From contig NZ_BAMP01000012.1 of the NCBI RefSeq assembly GCF_000615975.1, forward strand, positions 1 through 64,000: a stretch of DNA of 64,000 bases, read 5' to 3'. The DNA comes from Nitratireductor aquibiodomus NL21 = JCM 21793 (GTDB lineage: Bacteria; Pseudomonadota; Alphaproteobacteria; Rhizobiales; Rhizobiaceae). Both the position numbers and the translations under genes were made by a program. Positions 10,538-18,514 of the stretch are shown here, piece after piece. The stretch's first letter is position 1, and the number at the start of each line of letters is the position of its first letter. Under the pieces are notes generated by a model, which saw nothing but the letters and a program-made list of their open reading frames with translations, was not told the origin of the DNA and did not search any database.

Positions 10538-10567
10538 CGAAACTCCGTTGCTCTGGCGATTTTTTGA

Positions 10568-10922
10568 TCACATGCGCCGAACCATGGACCTAAATTGTTT
10601 AGGAATCGTATCCAATATTCGGATAAAGCGCACCTGATTGTCGCCGATCCGGCGCGGCACCGCGCCCGGACCGCTCCACCGGCTTGACACGGGCGCGCTC
10701 GCGCCGTCATCTGCTGCCGCCATTGGAATGAATTTGACACCGATATTTGCGTGGTCCCACCTTGAGATCGAATGTCGAATTCATAAATTCCATCAGGGTC
10801 CCGACCCAGGAAATATAAAGCGGCCAGTGGCACCATAGTTTCCGGCCTTTGCTCTCGCCGTCGAAGCGGATGGGATGCGAATGTTGGAAGTGAGCTGCCA
10901 GTTTCCCTCCGGAGTTTATTCC
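10568..10922. other. Intergenic region, divergent promoters, no gene seen
   Basis: This is the space between the divergent GGDEF-EAL gene and gshB. No convincing ORF was found. TTGACA at 10684-10689 with TCATCT 17 bases on is a weak promoter candidate for gshB. A second TTTGACAC at about 10735 is less well placed. GGAG at 10911-10914 is the gshB ribosome site. Confidence 0.4.
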
Positions 10923-11870
10923 ATGCCCCTTAAAGTCGCGGTCCAGATGGACCACATTTCCACCGTCTCGATTGCCGGCGACACGAGCTTTGCGCTCGCT
11001 CTGGAAGCGCAGGCGAGGGGCCATGCGCTCTGGCATTACACGCCGGACAGGCTCTCCATGGTCGATGGAAAGGTCATTGCCTGGGCCGAGACGCTGGAAG
11101 TGCGGGACGAAGAGGGCAATCACTTCACGCTGGGCGCGCCGCAGCGGCTCGATCTGTCGGAAATGGACGTGGTGCTTCTGCGCCAGGACCCGCCCTTCGA
11201 CATGAATTACATCACCACCACCCACATCCTCGACCGCATCCACCCGAAGACACTGGTCGTCAACGATCCGTCCTGGGTGCGAAACAGTCCCGAAAAGATC
11301 TTCGTCACCGAGTTTGCGGACCTGATGCCCGAAACCCTCATCACGCGCGACACGCGCGAGGTTGACGATTTCCGGAAAAAGCATGGCGACATCATCGTCA
11401 AGCCGCTTTACGGCAATGGCGGTGCGGGCATCTTCCATTTGAGGGAGGGCGACCGCAATCTCGCCTCGCTGCTGGAAATGTTCATGGGCGCCTTCCGCGA
11501 GCCTTTCATCGTGCAGCGCTATCTGAAAGAGGTGCGGGGTGGCGACAAGCGCATCATCCTCATCGAGGGCGAGCCCGTCGGTGCCATCAATCGGGTTCCC
11601 GCCGAGCATGATTCCCGCTCCAACATGCATGTCGGCGGCCGCGCGGAACATGCGGAACTGACCAACCGCGAGCGCGAGATCTGCGCGCGCATCGGCCCGT
11701 CCCTGCGCGAACGCGGCTTCACACTGGTCGGCATCGATGTGATCGGGGACTGGCTGACGGAAATCAACGTGACCTCGCCCACGGGCATCCGGGAGGTGAA
11801 AAGGTTCGGCGGAGCCGACATTGCCGCCCTGTTCTGGGAGGCCGTTGAGGCGCGTCGGGCCGGCGGCTGA
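10923..11870 (+). CDS. gshB: Glutathione synthetase
   Basis: GshB joins gamma-glutamylcysteine and glycine with ATP to make glutathione. The 315-residue protein begins VAVQMDHIS. It has the N-terminal segment [21 protein letters not shown], broken here as [10 protein letters not shown] and [10 protein letters not shown], the ATP-grasp region [13 protein letters not shown] and the C-terminal Mg site EINVTSPTG. Start chosen at the ATG 10923, eight bases after GGAG; an in-frame upstream Met at 10875 lacks such a site. It stands alone between intergenic regions. Confidence 0.95.
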   Translation: MPLKVAVQMDHISTVSIAGDTSFALALEAQARGHALWHYTPDRLSMVDGKVIAWAETLEVRDEEGNHFTLGAPQRLDLSEMDVVLLRQDPPFDMNYITTTHILDRIHPKTLVVNDPSWVRNSPEKIFVTEFADLMPETLITRDTREVDDFRKKHGDIIVKPLYGNGGAGIFHLREGDRNLASLLEMFMGAFREPFIVQRYLKEVRGGDKRIILIEGEPVGAINRVPAEHDSRSNMHVGGRAEHAELTNREREICARIGPSLRERGFTLVGIDVIGDWLTEINVTSPTGIREVKRFGGADIAALFWEAVEARRAGG

Positions 11871-12080
11871 TATGACCCTGTTCCGCCGGCACAACCGCCT
11901 GCAACCCGAAAACAACCCTTACGCATCCCTGTTCCCGAAACGTTCTTGATCTGATCGCCGGAACCTGCTTCAATGAAGTTGCAGGGCGATGAGATTTCTT
12001 GTTCTGGCTGTATTTCTGATGCGTCTTGCCGGGATGCAGGCCTGCCTGCGTCTTGTGGATGCTGTGTCTTGTGGATGCTA
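11871..12080. other. Intergenic region with a short tandem duplication
   Basis: No gene was seen. The 13-base word TCTTGTGGATGCT occurs twice with a 16-base period (12051-12063 and 12067-12079), immediately before the composite repeat that starts at 12081. Confidence 0.5.
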
Positions 12081-12183
12081 GGGCATCGGACCGAAAAGTG
12101 GGTACCGGTTTTCGGGTTGTTCCGATGCCCTTTCAAAGACCTGGATCGCCCTTTTGCGCCCGAATGGGCGCATGGCGATCCAG
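12081..12183. repeat. Composite two-stem palindromic repeat, copy 1
   Basis: The first stem-loop (12081-12129) has outer arms GGCATCGG / CCGATGCC and inner arms CCGAAAA / TTTTCGG. The second stem-loop (12141-12183) has outer arms CTGGATCG / CGATCCAG and inner arms TGCGCCC / GGGCGCA around the tetraloop GAAT. It has the same architecture as the units at 14644, 14747 and 17531, with compensating base changes in the second stem. Confidence 0.85.
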
Positions 12184-12219
12184 AAACAGCCGGTTCGGGC
12201 GTGGCTGGGGGGATAACAC

Positions 12220-13754
12220 ATGGTTTCGCATGTCCGCACTGTGGCCTTCCAGGGGGTGGAGGCCGTTCCCGTCGACGTGCAGGTCATGGTTGCCCCCGGC
12301 AAGATGGGAATGCAGATCGTCGGGCTCGCCGACAAGGCGGTGGCGGAAAGCCGGGAGCGGGTGCAGGCCGCACTTCATGCCTCCGGCCTGTCCATGCCGC
12401 CGAAGAAGGTGACGGTCAATCTCGCCCCCGCCGATCTGCCGAAGGAGGGAAGCCATTATGATCTCCCCATCGCCCTCGGCCTCATGGCGGCGCTCGGCGC
12501 TGTCCCTTCAGATGCGCTGGCGGGCTACGTCGTTCTCGGCGAACTGTCGCTCGATGGCACGGTCGCTGCGGTCAACGGTGTTTTGCCGGCTGCCATTGGC
12601 GCAAACGCCATGGAACGCGGCCTGATCTGTCCCCACGCCTGTGGCGCGGAAGCGGCATGGGCCGGCGCGGATATAGATATTCTCGCTCCGCGCAGCCTCA
12701 TCGCGCTGGCCAATCATTTCCGGGGTAGCCAGGTCATGAGCCGGCCGGAGCCGGCGCTCTATCCGCCACCGTCCACGGTGCCGGACCTTGCCGATATTCG
12801 CGGGCAGGAAGCCGCCAAGCGAACGCTCGAAGTGGCGGCTGCCGGTGGCCACAATCTCCTGATGGTCGGGCCACCGGGCGCCGGCAAGTCCATGCTGGCG
12901 CAGCGCCTGCCGTCCATCCTGCCGCCGCTCTCGCCGCGCGAGCTTCTGGAGGTTTCGATGATCGCCTCCATCGCCGGCGAACTGGCGGATGGGAAACTGT
13001 CGGACCGTCGCCCCTTTCGCGCGCCGCACCATTCCGCATCCATGGCGGCCATCGTGGGCGGCGGGTTGAAGGCCCGGCCCGGCGAAGCCTCGCTATCCCA
13101 TCATGGCGTTCTGTTTCTCGATGAATTGCCGGAGTTCTCCCCGCAGGTTCTCGATTCCCTGCGCCAGCCACTCGAGACCGCCGAGTGCGTGATCGCCCGT
13201 GCCAATCACCGGGTCAGCTACCCGGCGCGCATCCAGCTTGTCGCCGCAATGAACCCGTGCCGCTGCGGCATGGCGGGGGAGCCCGGCCATCGTTGCCGGC
13301 GCGGGCCGCGTTGCGTGACGGATTATCAGGCGCGCATTTCAGGTCCGCTGCTCGACCGCATCGATCTTCGCATCGATGTTCCGGCGGTTTCTGCCGGAGA
13401 TCTCATCGGCGGGGCAGGGCGGGCCGAAACGAGCGCTGCCGTGGCCGAGCGTGTCGCCATTGCCCGGCAAAAACAGCAGGCAGCTACGCGGCGCATGGCC
13501 TGCCGGCGTGGACCACGAATGCATCCTGTTCCGCAGCACTTATCGAAGACGTCGTTTCTCTCGATGCCGATTGCACGGCCCTGATCCGTCAGGCGAGCGA
13601 GAAACTTGGCTTTTCTGCCCGCGCCTATCATCGCGTGCTCAAGGTCGCGCGCACGCTGGCGGATCTCGACGGTGCCGATGCCGTTGCGCGACCGCATATC
13701 GCCGAAGCGATTTCCTATCGCATGGCCGGGCAGGCAAGGGCGGAGATTGCCTGA
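12220..13754 (+). CDS. comM: YifB/ComM-family AAA ATPase (frameshifted near 13480)
   Basis: ComM (YifB) is a hexameric Mg-chelatase-like helicase that aids branch migration when incoming DNA recombines during natural transformation. Domains in order are a Lon-protease-like N-terminus (residues 1-165), an AAA domain with Walker A GPPGAGKS (about residue 216) and Walker B VLFLDELPEF, a Cys-rich segment (MNPCRCGMAGEPGHRC), and the C-terminal Mg-chelatase region (GFSARAYHRVLKVARTLADL). The last 90 residues are in a different frame. Adding one base near 13478-13484 gives 511 residues, the usual family length. The start ATG follows GGGGGGAT. Confidence 0.9.
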
Positions 13755-13823
13755 ATCTGTTGCGCGCGGGGAGCGAGGTTGCTGCAGTCTGAAAAGCACC
13801 GCATAGTTGCGCTGGCGGCTCTG

Positions 13824-13890
13824 GAGCATTTTGCGGTCAGATGGGATCATCTGGTGTCCGCATCGATGGGGAAGAGTGCAGAGATTGAAC
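13824..13890. repeat. Stem-loop repeat of a second family, copy A
   Basis: It starts GAGCATTTTGCGG and contains a hairpin (13836-13855) with arms GTCAGATG and CATCTGGT around GGAT. It matches the element at 29479 in order and spacing (GAGCATTTTGC, hairpin, GTCCGCA). Read as protein it gives EHFAVRWDHL, very like the other copy, which reflects DNA repeat identity and not a gene. Confidence 0.7.
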
Positions 13891-13937
13891 GTCTTTTAAG
13901 TGCCCGCAAGCGCATGGCGCTTCACAGAGAGGATGAA

Positions 13938-14560
13938 ATGATCGAGACCGGAACCCTGTTGACCTACGTACTCGTTGTCCTGGGACTGTTTCTGATCCCC
14001 GGTCCTGCAGTGCTGATGACACTTGCCCGTGCCGCCAGCGGCGGTCGGCGGATCGGCATCGCCACGGGGCTCGGCATCGCGGCGGGCGATCTTGTTCACA
14101 CGATCATGGCGACAGTCGGTCTGTCCGCGATCCTCATGACCTCGGCGCTGGCCTTCACCATCGTCAAGTATATCGGTGTCGCTTATCTGATCTACCTTGC
14201 ATCAGCGCTTTTCTGGAGAAGACGGATCGGTTTGATCTGCCCGTCGTGCGGCCGCTGACGGCGCCGCGGGCCTTTCGGCAGGCACTGTTTGCCGAGGTGC
14301 TCAACCCGAAGACGGCTTTGTTCTTCCTTGCCTTTCTGCCGCAGTTCGTTCAGCCGGTAGGCTCGGCCGTCCTCCAGCTCGCGACACTGGGATTTGTCTT
14401 TGTCGTGATGAGCGCGGCCTTCACCTCGCTCATTGCGATCGGCGCCGGCTCGGTCGGTGCGTGGCTGCGGCGCAACCCTACGGTCGCACGCTGGCAGGGG
14501 CGCGTCGTCGGCACCATCTATCTGGCTCTCGGCGCACGGCTTGCCCTGCAGGAAAGATGA
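13938..14560 (+). CDS. LysE/RhtB-family amino-acid exporter (frameshifted near 14198)
   Basis: This is an inner-membrane exporter of the LysE superfamily, which expels amino acids or their derivatives. It has six predicted hydrophobic segments and the family signature IPGPAVLMTLARAASGGRRIG near residue 20, here read as IPGPAVLMTLARA and GGRRIG. The first frame ends after ALFWRRR. One added base in CTTGC(A)TC near 14198 gives ISAFLEKTDRFDLPVVRP and joins the second half (LNPKTALFFLAFLPQFV). The restored length is 207 residues, normal for the family. The start ATG at 13938 follows GAGAGGATGAA. Substrate unknown. Confidence 0.85.
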
Positions 14561-14643
14561 TGGCTCTGACGAGGAATAAAGCTGGCTAATTAATGCACCG
14601 CGCCAGGCGTCGGGATTGGATCATGAAACGGTGAACTGTTCCA

Positions 14644-14746
14644 GAGCATCGGACCGAAAAGTGGAAACCGGTTTTCGGGTTATCCCGATGCTCCATCATT
14701 AGTCTAGATCGTCCTTTGTGCGTCCGGACGGACGCACGGCGATCCA
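14644..14746. repeat. Composite two-stem palindromic repeat, copy 2
   Basis: The first stem is GAGCATCGG / CCGATGCTC (14644-14693) with inner CCGAAAA / TTTTCGG. The second stem (14703-14746) has outer TCTAGATCG / CGATCCAGA and inner GTGCGTCC / GGACGCAC around GGAC. It is directly followed head-to-tail by copy 3. Confidence 0.88.
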
Positions 14747-14850
14747 GAGCATCGGGCCGAAAAGTGGGAACCGGTTTTCGGTTTATTCCGATGCTCCATC
14801 AATAGTCTAGATCGTCCTTTGTGCGTCCGGATGGACGCACGGCGATCTAG
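14747..14850. repeat. Composite two-stem palindromic repeat, copy 3
   Basis: This is a near-identical tandem partner of copy 2. The first stem is GAGCATCGG / CCGATGCTC (14747-14796). The second stem (14807-14850) has outer CTAGATCG / CGATCTAG and inner GTGCGTCC / GGACGCAC around GGAT. Its terminal CTAG supplies the TAG stop codon of the adjacent minus-strand DUF1801 gene. Confidence 0.88.
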
Positions 14851-15290
14851 GGCACCCAGCCGGGCAGGGCGGATGCCTGCCGCACCCATGAGGTGAAGCG
14901 GGCTTCGTCGAGCACTTCATCCTCATGAAGGTGAAAATAGCGCGTGTTGGCGTCTTTGGATGCCACGGGCGGCAGCGGCTCAAGCGCGGCGCCGTGAAAG
15001 AACGCCATTTTGATATAGCGCGTGTAGCAGTGCATCCCGAGAAACCAGCCCTGGCCTTCGATCCCATAGAGCGGTGAGTTCCACTTCACCGCCTTGCGAA
15101 CCTGGGGAAGCTCGCGCACGATCAACCGGTCGATCAGGCGACCGGCCTCACGCTTCCAGCCTGGCATCGCCGCGATGTAGGCCTGAACGGGTGCATCCCC
15201 ATCGCCCTTGGGTATCTGCGGGTTTCCGCCGGAGAGGAGGCGTGGCGGTTCCGTCTTGCCCTGTGCTTTACCGGAAGGCTTCGCAGGCAT
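14847..15290 (-). CDS. DUF1801 domain protein
   Basis: This is a small YdhG-like protein (147 residues) of unknown function. The domain core includes ELPQVRKAVKWNSPLYGIEG and LGMHCYTRYIKMAFFHGAAL, as in other DUF1801 members. A basic Lys/Pro-rich N-terminus precedes it. The start at 15290 is chosen because GAGGCAGCAA lies just upstream. Last gene of a five-gene minus-strand run headed by an ArsR regulator and containing another DUF1801 gene. The stop codon lies inside the end of a palindromic repeat, so the native 3' end may have been altered by the repeat. Confidence 0.85.
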   Translation of the reverse strand: MPAKPSGKAQGKTEPPRLLSGGNPQIPKGDGDAPVQAYIAAMPGWKREAGRLIDRLIVRELPQVRKAVKWNSPLYGIEGQGWFLGMHCYTRYIKMAFFHGAALEPLPPVASKDANTRYFHLHEDEVLDEARFTSWVRQASALPGWVP

Positions 15291-15300
15291 TTGCTGCCTC

Positions 15301-15525
15301 CTATGCGCTCGCTCTTCCATGCGCGCGGCGGCGCGTCACATAGGGAAGCGCAAAAAGATAAAGTCCGGTGATCAGCAGCAAGATGAGCGGGCCACCGGCC
15401 AGAAAGTAAACCCAGACGGGCGGTTCCTGGCCGCGCATCGCCGCGATGGTGTTGATGATCACGCCAAGCGTGAAGGCGATCGAAATCCAGCGATGCGCCT
15501 GTCGAAGCCAGAGATTCCACTTCAT
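15301..15525 (-). CDS. Small two-helix membrane protein
   Basis: This 74-residue protein of unknown function has two hydrophobic segments (residues 12-30 and 36-60) with the charged start MKWNLWLRQAHRW. It overlaps the upstream DUF1801 gene by four bases (ATGA) and precedes the second DUF1801 gene by ten bases, so it is translated as part of the ArsR operon. No family was recognised. Confidence 0.7.
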   Translation of the reverse strand: MKWNLWLRQAHRWISIAFTLGVIINTIAAMRGQEPPVWVYFLAGGPLILLLITGLYLFALPYVTRRRAHGRASA

Positions 15526-15926
15526 CTGGTGCGCTCCCGCTTGTGCGTCGATGCGTTCAGTCGGGCGGCGGCGCGAAGAAGCGCCTTCAGCGCGTCCTCG
15601 TCGATGGCATCCCCTTCATGGAAATCGATGGCGCGCCGTGTGTTCCCTTCAAGACTGGCATTGAAGAGGCCGGAAGGGTCTTCAAGCGAAGCGCCCTTGG
15701 CAAAGGTCATTTTCACGGCCTTCTTGTAGGTCTCTCCGGTGCAGAGCATACCGTCCTGATACCAGACCGGCACGCCGCGCCATTTCCACTCCTCGGTCAC
15801 GTCGGGAAGCGCCTGTTTGATGATGTCGCGAAGCCTTGAAAGCAACTCGCCGCGCCAGTCGCCCAGTTCCGCGATCCTGGCGTCGATCAGCTCGGGCAAT
15901 GATTTTCCGGTATCGGCTGTGGTCAT
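15522..15926 (-). CDS. DUF1801 domain protein
   Basis: This is a 134-residue DUF1801 protein with the family core DIIKQALPDVTEEWKWRGVPVW (in two parts: ALPDVTEEWKW and RGVPVWYQDG) and KAVKMTFAKGASL. The function is unknown. Genes of this family often travel with ArsR-type regulators and SRPBCC (AHSA1) proteins, as here. It lies 53 bases after the SRPBCC gene and overlaps the next gene by four bases. Confidence 0.85.
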   Translation of the reverse strand: MTTADTGKSLPELIDARIAELGDWRGELLSRLRDIIKQALPDVTEEWKWRGVPVWYQDGMLCTGETYKKAVKMTFAKGASLEDPSGLFNASLEGNTRRAIDFHEGDAIDEDALKALLRAAARLNASTHKRERTR

Positions 15927-15979
15927 GTATCGTCCTCATGCATTCCAGGTTCGCATTCGTTCGGCTTTGCGCACCCGCC

Positions 15980-16390
15980 TCAGTCGAGCCTCTCGACCAC
16001 CCGTTCGAGCGCGGAGATAAAGCGCGGCCATCCCACACTTGCGCCCTGAAAATAGGGTTTCTGGTTCGGCTGAAACCCTTCCTGCTCCATGCGCAGGAGC
16101 GTTCCGTCCTTTGTGGGAGTGAGGGTCCAGCTGACGGTGCTGCGCAGGTCCTTCGTGTCCCAGGCATAGGAAAGCGCCCTGTGCGGCTCCACCGTCTCTA
16201 CCACGCAGTCCACTCCGCCCCAGTCGGCGGTCAGGCTGAACCGGTGGCCCTCACGCGCTTCGAAATCGTTTTTCATCAGCCATTCCGCGATCAGGTGGGG
16301 CTGCGTGAGCGCGCGCCAGATCTTTTCCGGCGGGTGCGGAATTTCACGCTCGACCACCACGGAGCGCGTTTCGGTTGCGGCATGTGTCAT
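15980..16390 (-). CDS. SRPBCC (AHSA1-like) domain protein
   Basis: This is a START/Bet v 1-fold protein (136 residues) with a hydrophobic ligand pocket. It shows the family start REIPHPPEKIWRALTQPHLI and the end GWPRFISALERVVERL. It is translationally coupled to the ArsR gene upstream (four-base overlap). AHSA1/ArsR pairs are common in bacteria, but their ligand is generally unknown; none can be named here. Confidence 0.9.
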   Translation of the reverse strand: MTHAATETRSVVVEREIPHPPEKIWRALTQPHLIAEWLMKNDFEAREGHRFSLTADWGGVDCVVETVEPHRALSYAWDTKDLRSTVSWTLTPTKDGTLLRMEQEGFQPNQKPYFQGASVGWPRFISALERVVERLD

Positions 16391-16710
16391 TGATCCATCC
16401 TGTTGAGCAGGTCTTCAAGGTCGTCGAAGCGCCTTTGCCAGAAGCCGTTCATCTCTTTTGTCCAGTCGATGAGGGGGGCCAGCGCTTCGATCTGCGCGCT
16501 GTAGCGGGTCTGCCGGCCCTCCTGATGATCGCGTACGAGCCCCGCGCGTTTCAGCACGCCGAGGTGTTTTGAGACGGCGGGTTGCGACACACCGGCGCCG
16601 GCCGTCAGCGCCCCGACCGTCAGGTCGCCGTCACGGCAAAGACGTTCAAAGAGCGCGCGGCGCGTCGGGTCCGCCAGCGTACGAAAGAGGGCATCGCGGG
16701 ACTGCTGCAT
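16387..16710 (-). CDS. ArsR-family winged-helix repressor
   Basis: This 107-residue repressor is of the ArsR type. The DNA-recognition segment reads GVSQPAVSKHLGVLKRAGLV, with RTLADPTRRALFERL before it. No ELCVCDL-type metal-binding Cys motif is present, so it probably does not sense a metal. It heads the operon with SRPBCC and the DUF1801 genes. A long inverted repeat directly at and upstream of its start suggests autorepression. The start is the ATG at 16710, not the GTG just before it. Confidence 0.92.
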   Translation of the reverse strand: MQQSRDALFRTLADPTRRALFERLCRDGDLTVGALTAGAGVSQPAVSKHLGVLKRAGLVRDHQEGRQTRYSAQIEALAPLIDWTKEMNGFWQRRFDDLEDLLNRMDQ

Positions 16711-16713
16711 CAC

Positions 16714-16766
16714 AACTCATAACTAGAGGGCTATGAGTTTAACCGATAGCTCTCCAGTTATGAGTT
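16714..16766. promoter_or_regulatory. Inverted-repeat operator upstream of arsR-type gene
   Basis: AACTCATA (16714-16721) is repeated inverted as TATGAGTT at 16732-16739 and again at 16759-16766. The outer pair extends to AACTCATAACT-AGAG and CTCT-CC-AGTTATGAGTT. The site abuts the start codon of the ArsR gene, the usual place for an autorepressor operator. Confidence 0.6.
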
Positions 16767-16812
16767 GTCAAGACCATGCCATGGAGCCTGGCGCGTTGCA
16801 GTGCGCGCCGAT

Positions 16813-17493
16813 CTAATGTGCGCCCGCAGCCTGCAATATCTCAACGATCTCCGCATAGCCGCTGCGCTTTGCATGCTGCAGGGCGGTCACGCCCGCGCGG
16901 TCGGCGATGTCGGTGTCGGCACCGGCGTCGACCAGCAGTTTGACGATGGCCACATGGTCCGGCCCTCCGTCGCCGAGGATCACCGCCTCGAGCAGCGCCG
17001 TCCAGCCAAGCCTGTTGATGTGATCCGGGTCCACGCCGGCAGCGATCAGCGTCTGCACGGTTTCGACATGGCCGCGCTCGGCAGCGGGAATGAGTGCCGT
17101 GCCACCGAACCGGTTGGTGCTTTCAAGATCGGCCCCGTTTTCGAGCGTCAGGCGAAGAATTTCCAGATAGCCCCGCGCGCCCGCGAGAAGATAAGGGCTG
17201 TCCTCTATCTCGTCCCGCGCATTGACGTCGGCACCCGCTTCGATGAGAAGGCGTGCGGCGTCGGTCTGGTTTGTCTGGACGGCCGCCATCAGCGCCGTTC
17301 TTTGCCGCGCGTCGCGCTCTTCAAGGGCCGCGCCGGCCTGCAGCGCGCGTTGTAGCGCGGCGAGGTCGCCGCTTTCGGCAGCCGCGATGAGAGGGGTCTG
17401 CGCAAAAGCGCCGGTGTGAGAGGCCACAGCCATCAGAAGCGCTGCCACAAGGCACAAAACCTGTCGGCCGGGCAAAGACATGAAGCCATGCAT
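16813..17493 (-). CDS. Secreted ankyrin-repeat protein
   Basis: This is a 226-residue protein with a signal peptide (residues 1-31, ending AFA) and about five ankyrin repeats. Visible repeat cores are TPLIAAAESGDLAALQRAL, TALMAAVQTNQTDAARLLIEAG, TALIPAAERGHVETVQTLIAAG and TALQHAKRSGYAEIVEIL; each is a helix-turn-helix binding unit. It is likely periplasmic and works by protein binding; the partner is unknown. An in-frame Met five residues in could also be the start. It is a single gene flanked by the ArsR operon and a palindromic repeat. Confidence 0.88.
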   Translation of the reverse strand: MHGFMSLPGRQVLCLVAALLMAVASHTGAFAQTPLIAAAESGDLAALQRALQAGAALEERDARQRTALMAAVQTNQTDAARLLIEAGADVNARDEIEDSPYLLAGARGYLEILRLTLENGADLESTNRFGGTALIPAAERGHVETVQTLIAAGVDPDHINRLGWTALLEAVILGDGGPDHVAIVKLLVDAGADTDIADRAGVTALQHAKRSGYAEIVEILQAAGAH

Positions 17494-17530
17494 CCAGAAC
17501 TCCCGTTTCAGCAGGTTCGGAGAGTTTAGG

Positions 17531-17626
17531 GCATCGGACCGAAAAGTGGAATCCGGTTTTCGGGCTATTCCGATGCTTTATCAATGGTTTAGATCTCTGT
17601 GCGTCCGGATGGACGCACAGAGATCT
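17531..17626. repeat. Composite two-stem palindromic repeat, copy 4
   Basis: The first stem is GCATCGG / CCGATGC (17531-17576) with inner CCGAAAA / TTTTCGG. The second stem is a perfect 16-base inverted repeat, arms at 17591-17606 and 17611-17626 around GGAT, beginning AGATCTCTGTGCGTCC. Compared with copies 2 and 3, the internal loop has been lost and the stem is continuous. Confidence 0.88.
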
Positions 17627-17666
17627 AGAAGCCAATGGTGACGAAGATTGGGGCGGACGTGATCTG

Positions 17667-18284
17667 TTATTCGCTGACCGCGCCGACAACCGGGTTGTTG
17701 CCCTCCCGAAGGCTGACCCACCGTCCCGTGTGGTTGCTGGCCTGCCGTTTCAGGTAGCGATAGTTCGTGGCGCTCCACAGCTTCACGCTGTCATTCAGGT
17801 TGTCGAGCACAAAGTCACCCCGGTCGGTGCGCACGGTCAGGACGGCATGACCCTCGCCATTGGGCTTGCGGACAACGGTGATCAGCAGGTTGGTAAGCGA
17901 TAACCCCGCGCGCTTCAGCGCCCGGCGCTTTTCCAGAACATAGTCCTCGCAGTCGCCCACCCCGGTCGAGGGATAGGTCCAGACTTCTTCCGCGCCATAG
18001 ATGTCGATGTCGTTCATCGGCTTCACGGCGCGATTCACCGCCGCGTTGACATCGCTGACCGTCTTCCAGAGCGTTTTCGTCATGTGCTCCGGTCCCTGGT
18101 CGCGCATGCGAATGGAGCATTCAACGGGATTGGCCTTGCAGAACTCATAATGCCCGATCGGCTGGGACGTGAATCCGCCGGTCGCCATCATGCCCGTCGC
18201 TCCGGCCGGTGCCGTCATGGCGCCAGCCAGAATCAGGCCCGCAAAAACCCCGTTGCGGATTACCCCCCGCAAAGCAGCCATCAT
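17667..18284 (-). CDS. Transglutaminase-like cysteine peptidase (BTLCP family)
   Basis: This is a periplasmic peptidase of the bacterial transglutaminase-like family (peptidase C93, LapG-related), 205 residues. A signal peptide (residues 1-30) precedes the mature domain. The catalytic triad positions are visible: Cys in GVGDCEDY, His in GEGHAVLTV and Asp in FVLDNL. In other bacteria LapG-type enzymes cleave a surface adhesin under c-di-GMP control, but no LapD or adhesin gene is nearby. Alternative start: the second Met. Confidence 0.9.
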   Translation of the reverse strand: MMAALRGVIRNGVFAGLILAGAMTAPAGATGMMATGGFTSQPIGHYEFCKANPVECSIRMRDQGPEHMTKTLWKTVSDVNAAVNRAVKPMNDIDIYGAEEVWTYPSTGVGDCEDYVLEKRRALKRAGLSLTNLLITVVRKPNGEGHAVLTVRTDRGDFVLDNLNDSVKLWSATNYRYLKRQASNHTGRWVSLREGNNPVVGAVSE

Positions 18285-18470
18285 GCCGCTCCCCGCTTGT
18301 TTCTATCGTTAACGAAACGTTAAGAAACGCGAGGGGTCGCTGTCAATCGGCGGGCGGGCAATCTTACCAGCTATGGTTACCAACGCCGGGTCGCGGCGCT
18401 GGTTTCATCCGCTCTGTTGCTGAAATGCACAGCGGGTTGAGGTTGCTGTTCAGCAGGGGTCTTCGACGTG

Positions 18471-18514
18471 CCCTGAAATTCTGGAAAACGGTCCCGTTTT
18501 CCGGAATTTCAGGG
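18471..18514. repeat. Long near-perfect hairpin across the phaZ stop codon
   Basis: Two 21-base arms (18471-18491 and 18494-18514) are separated by TC. They start CCCTGAAATTC and end GAATTTCAGGG, with one G-T wobble. The phaZ stop codon (18509-18511) lies in the second arm. No T-run follows on either strand, so it is not a classic terminator; mRNA 3'-end protection or a repeat remnant is possible. Confidence 0.65.

Noticed and set aside
10707-11915. Minus-strand ORF of 402 codons opposite gshB
   Set aside because: Antisense shadow; gshB on the plus strand is clear.
13779-13937. N-terminal extension of the LysE gene reading EHFAVRWDHL
   Set aside because: It is the second repeat family read as protein; the same peptide appears before 29565. 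The real start is the ATG at 13938.
14704-14889. Small ORFs with the peptide KTGSHFSARC or KTGTHFSVRC
   Set aside because: They are translations of the composite palindromic repeat and recur wherever the repeat does.
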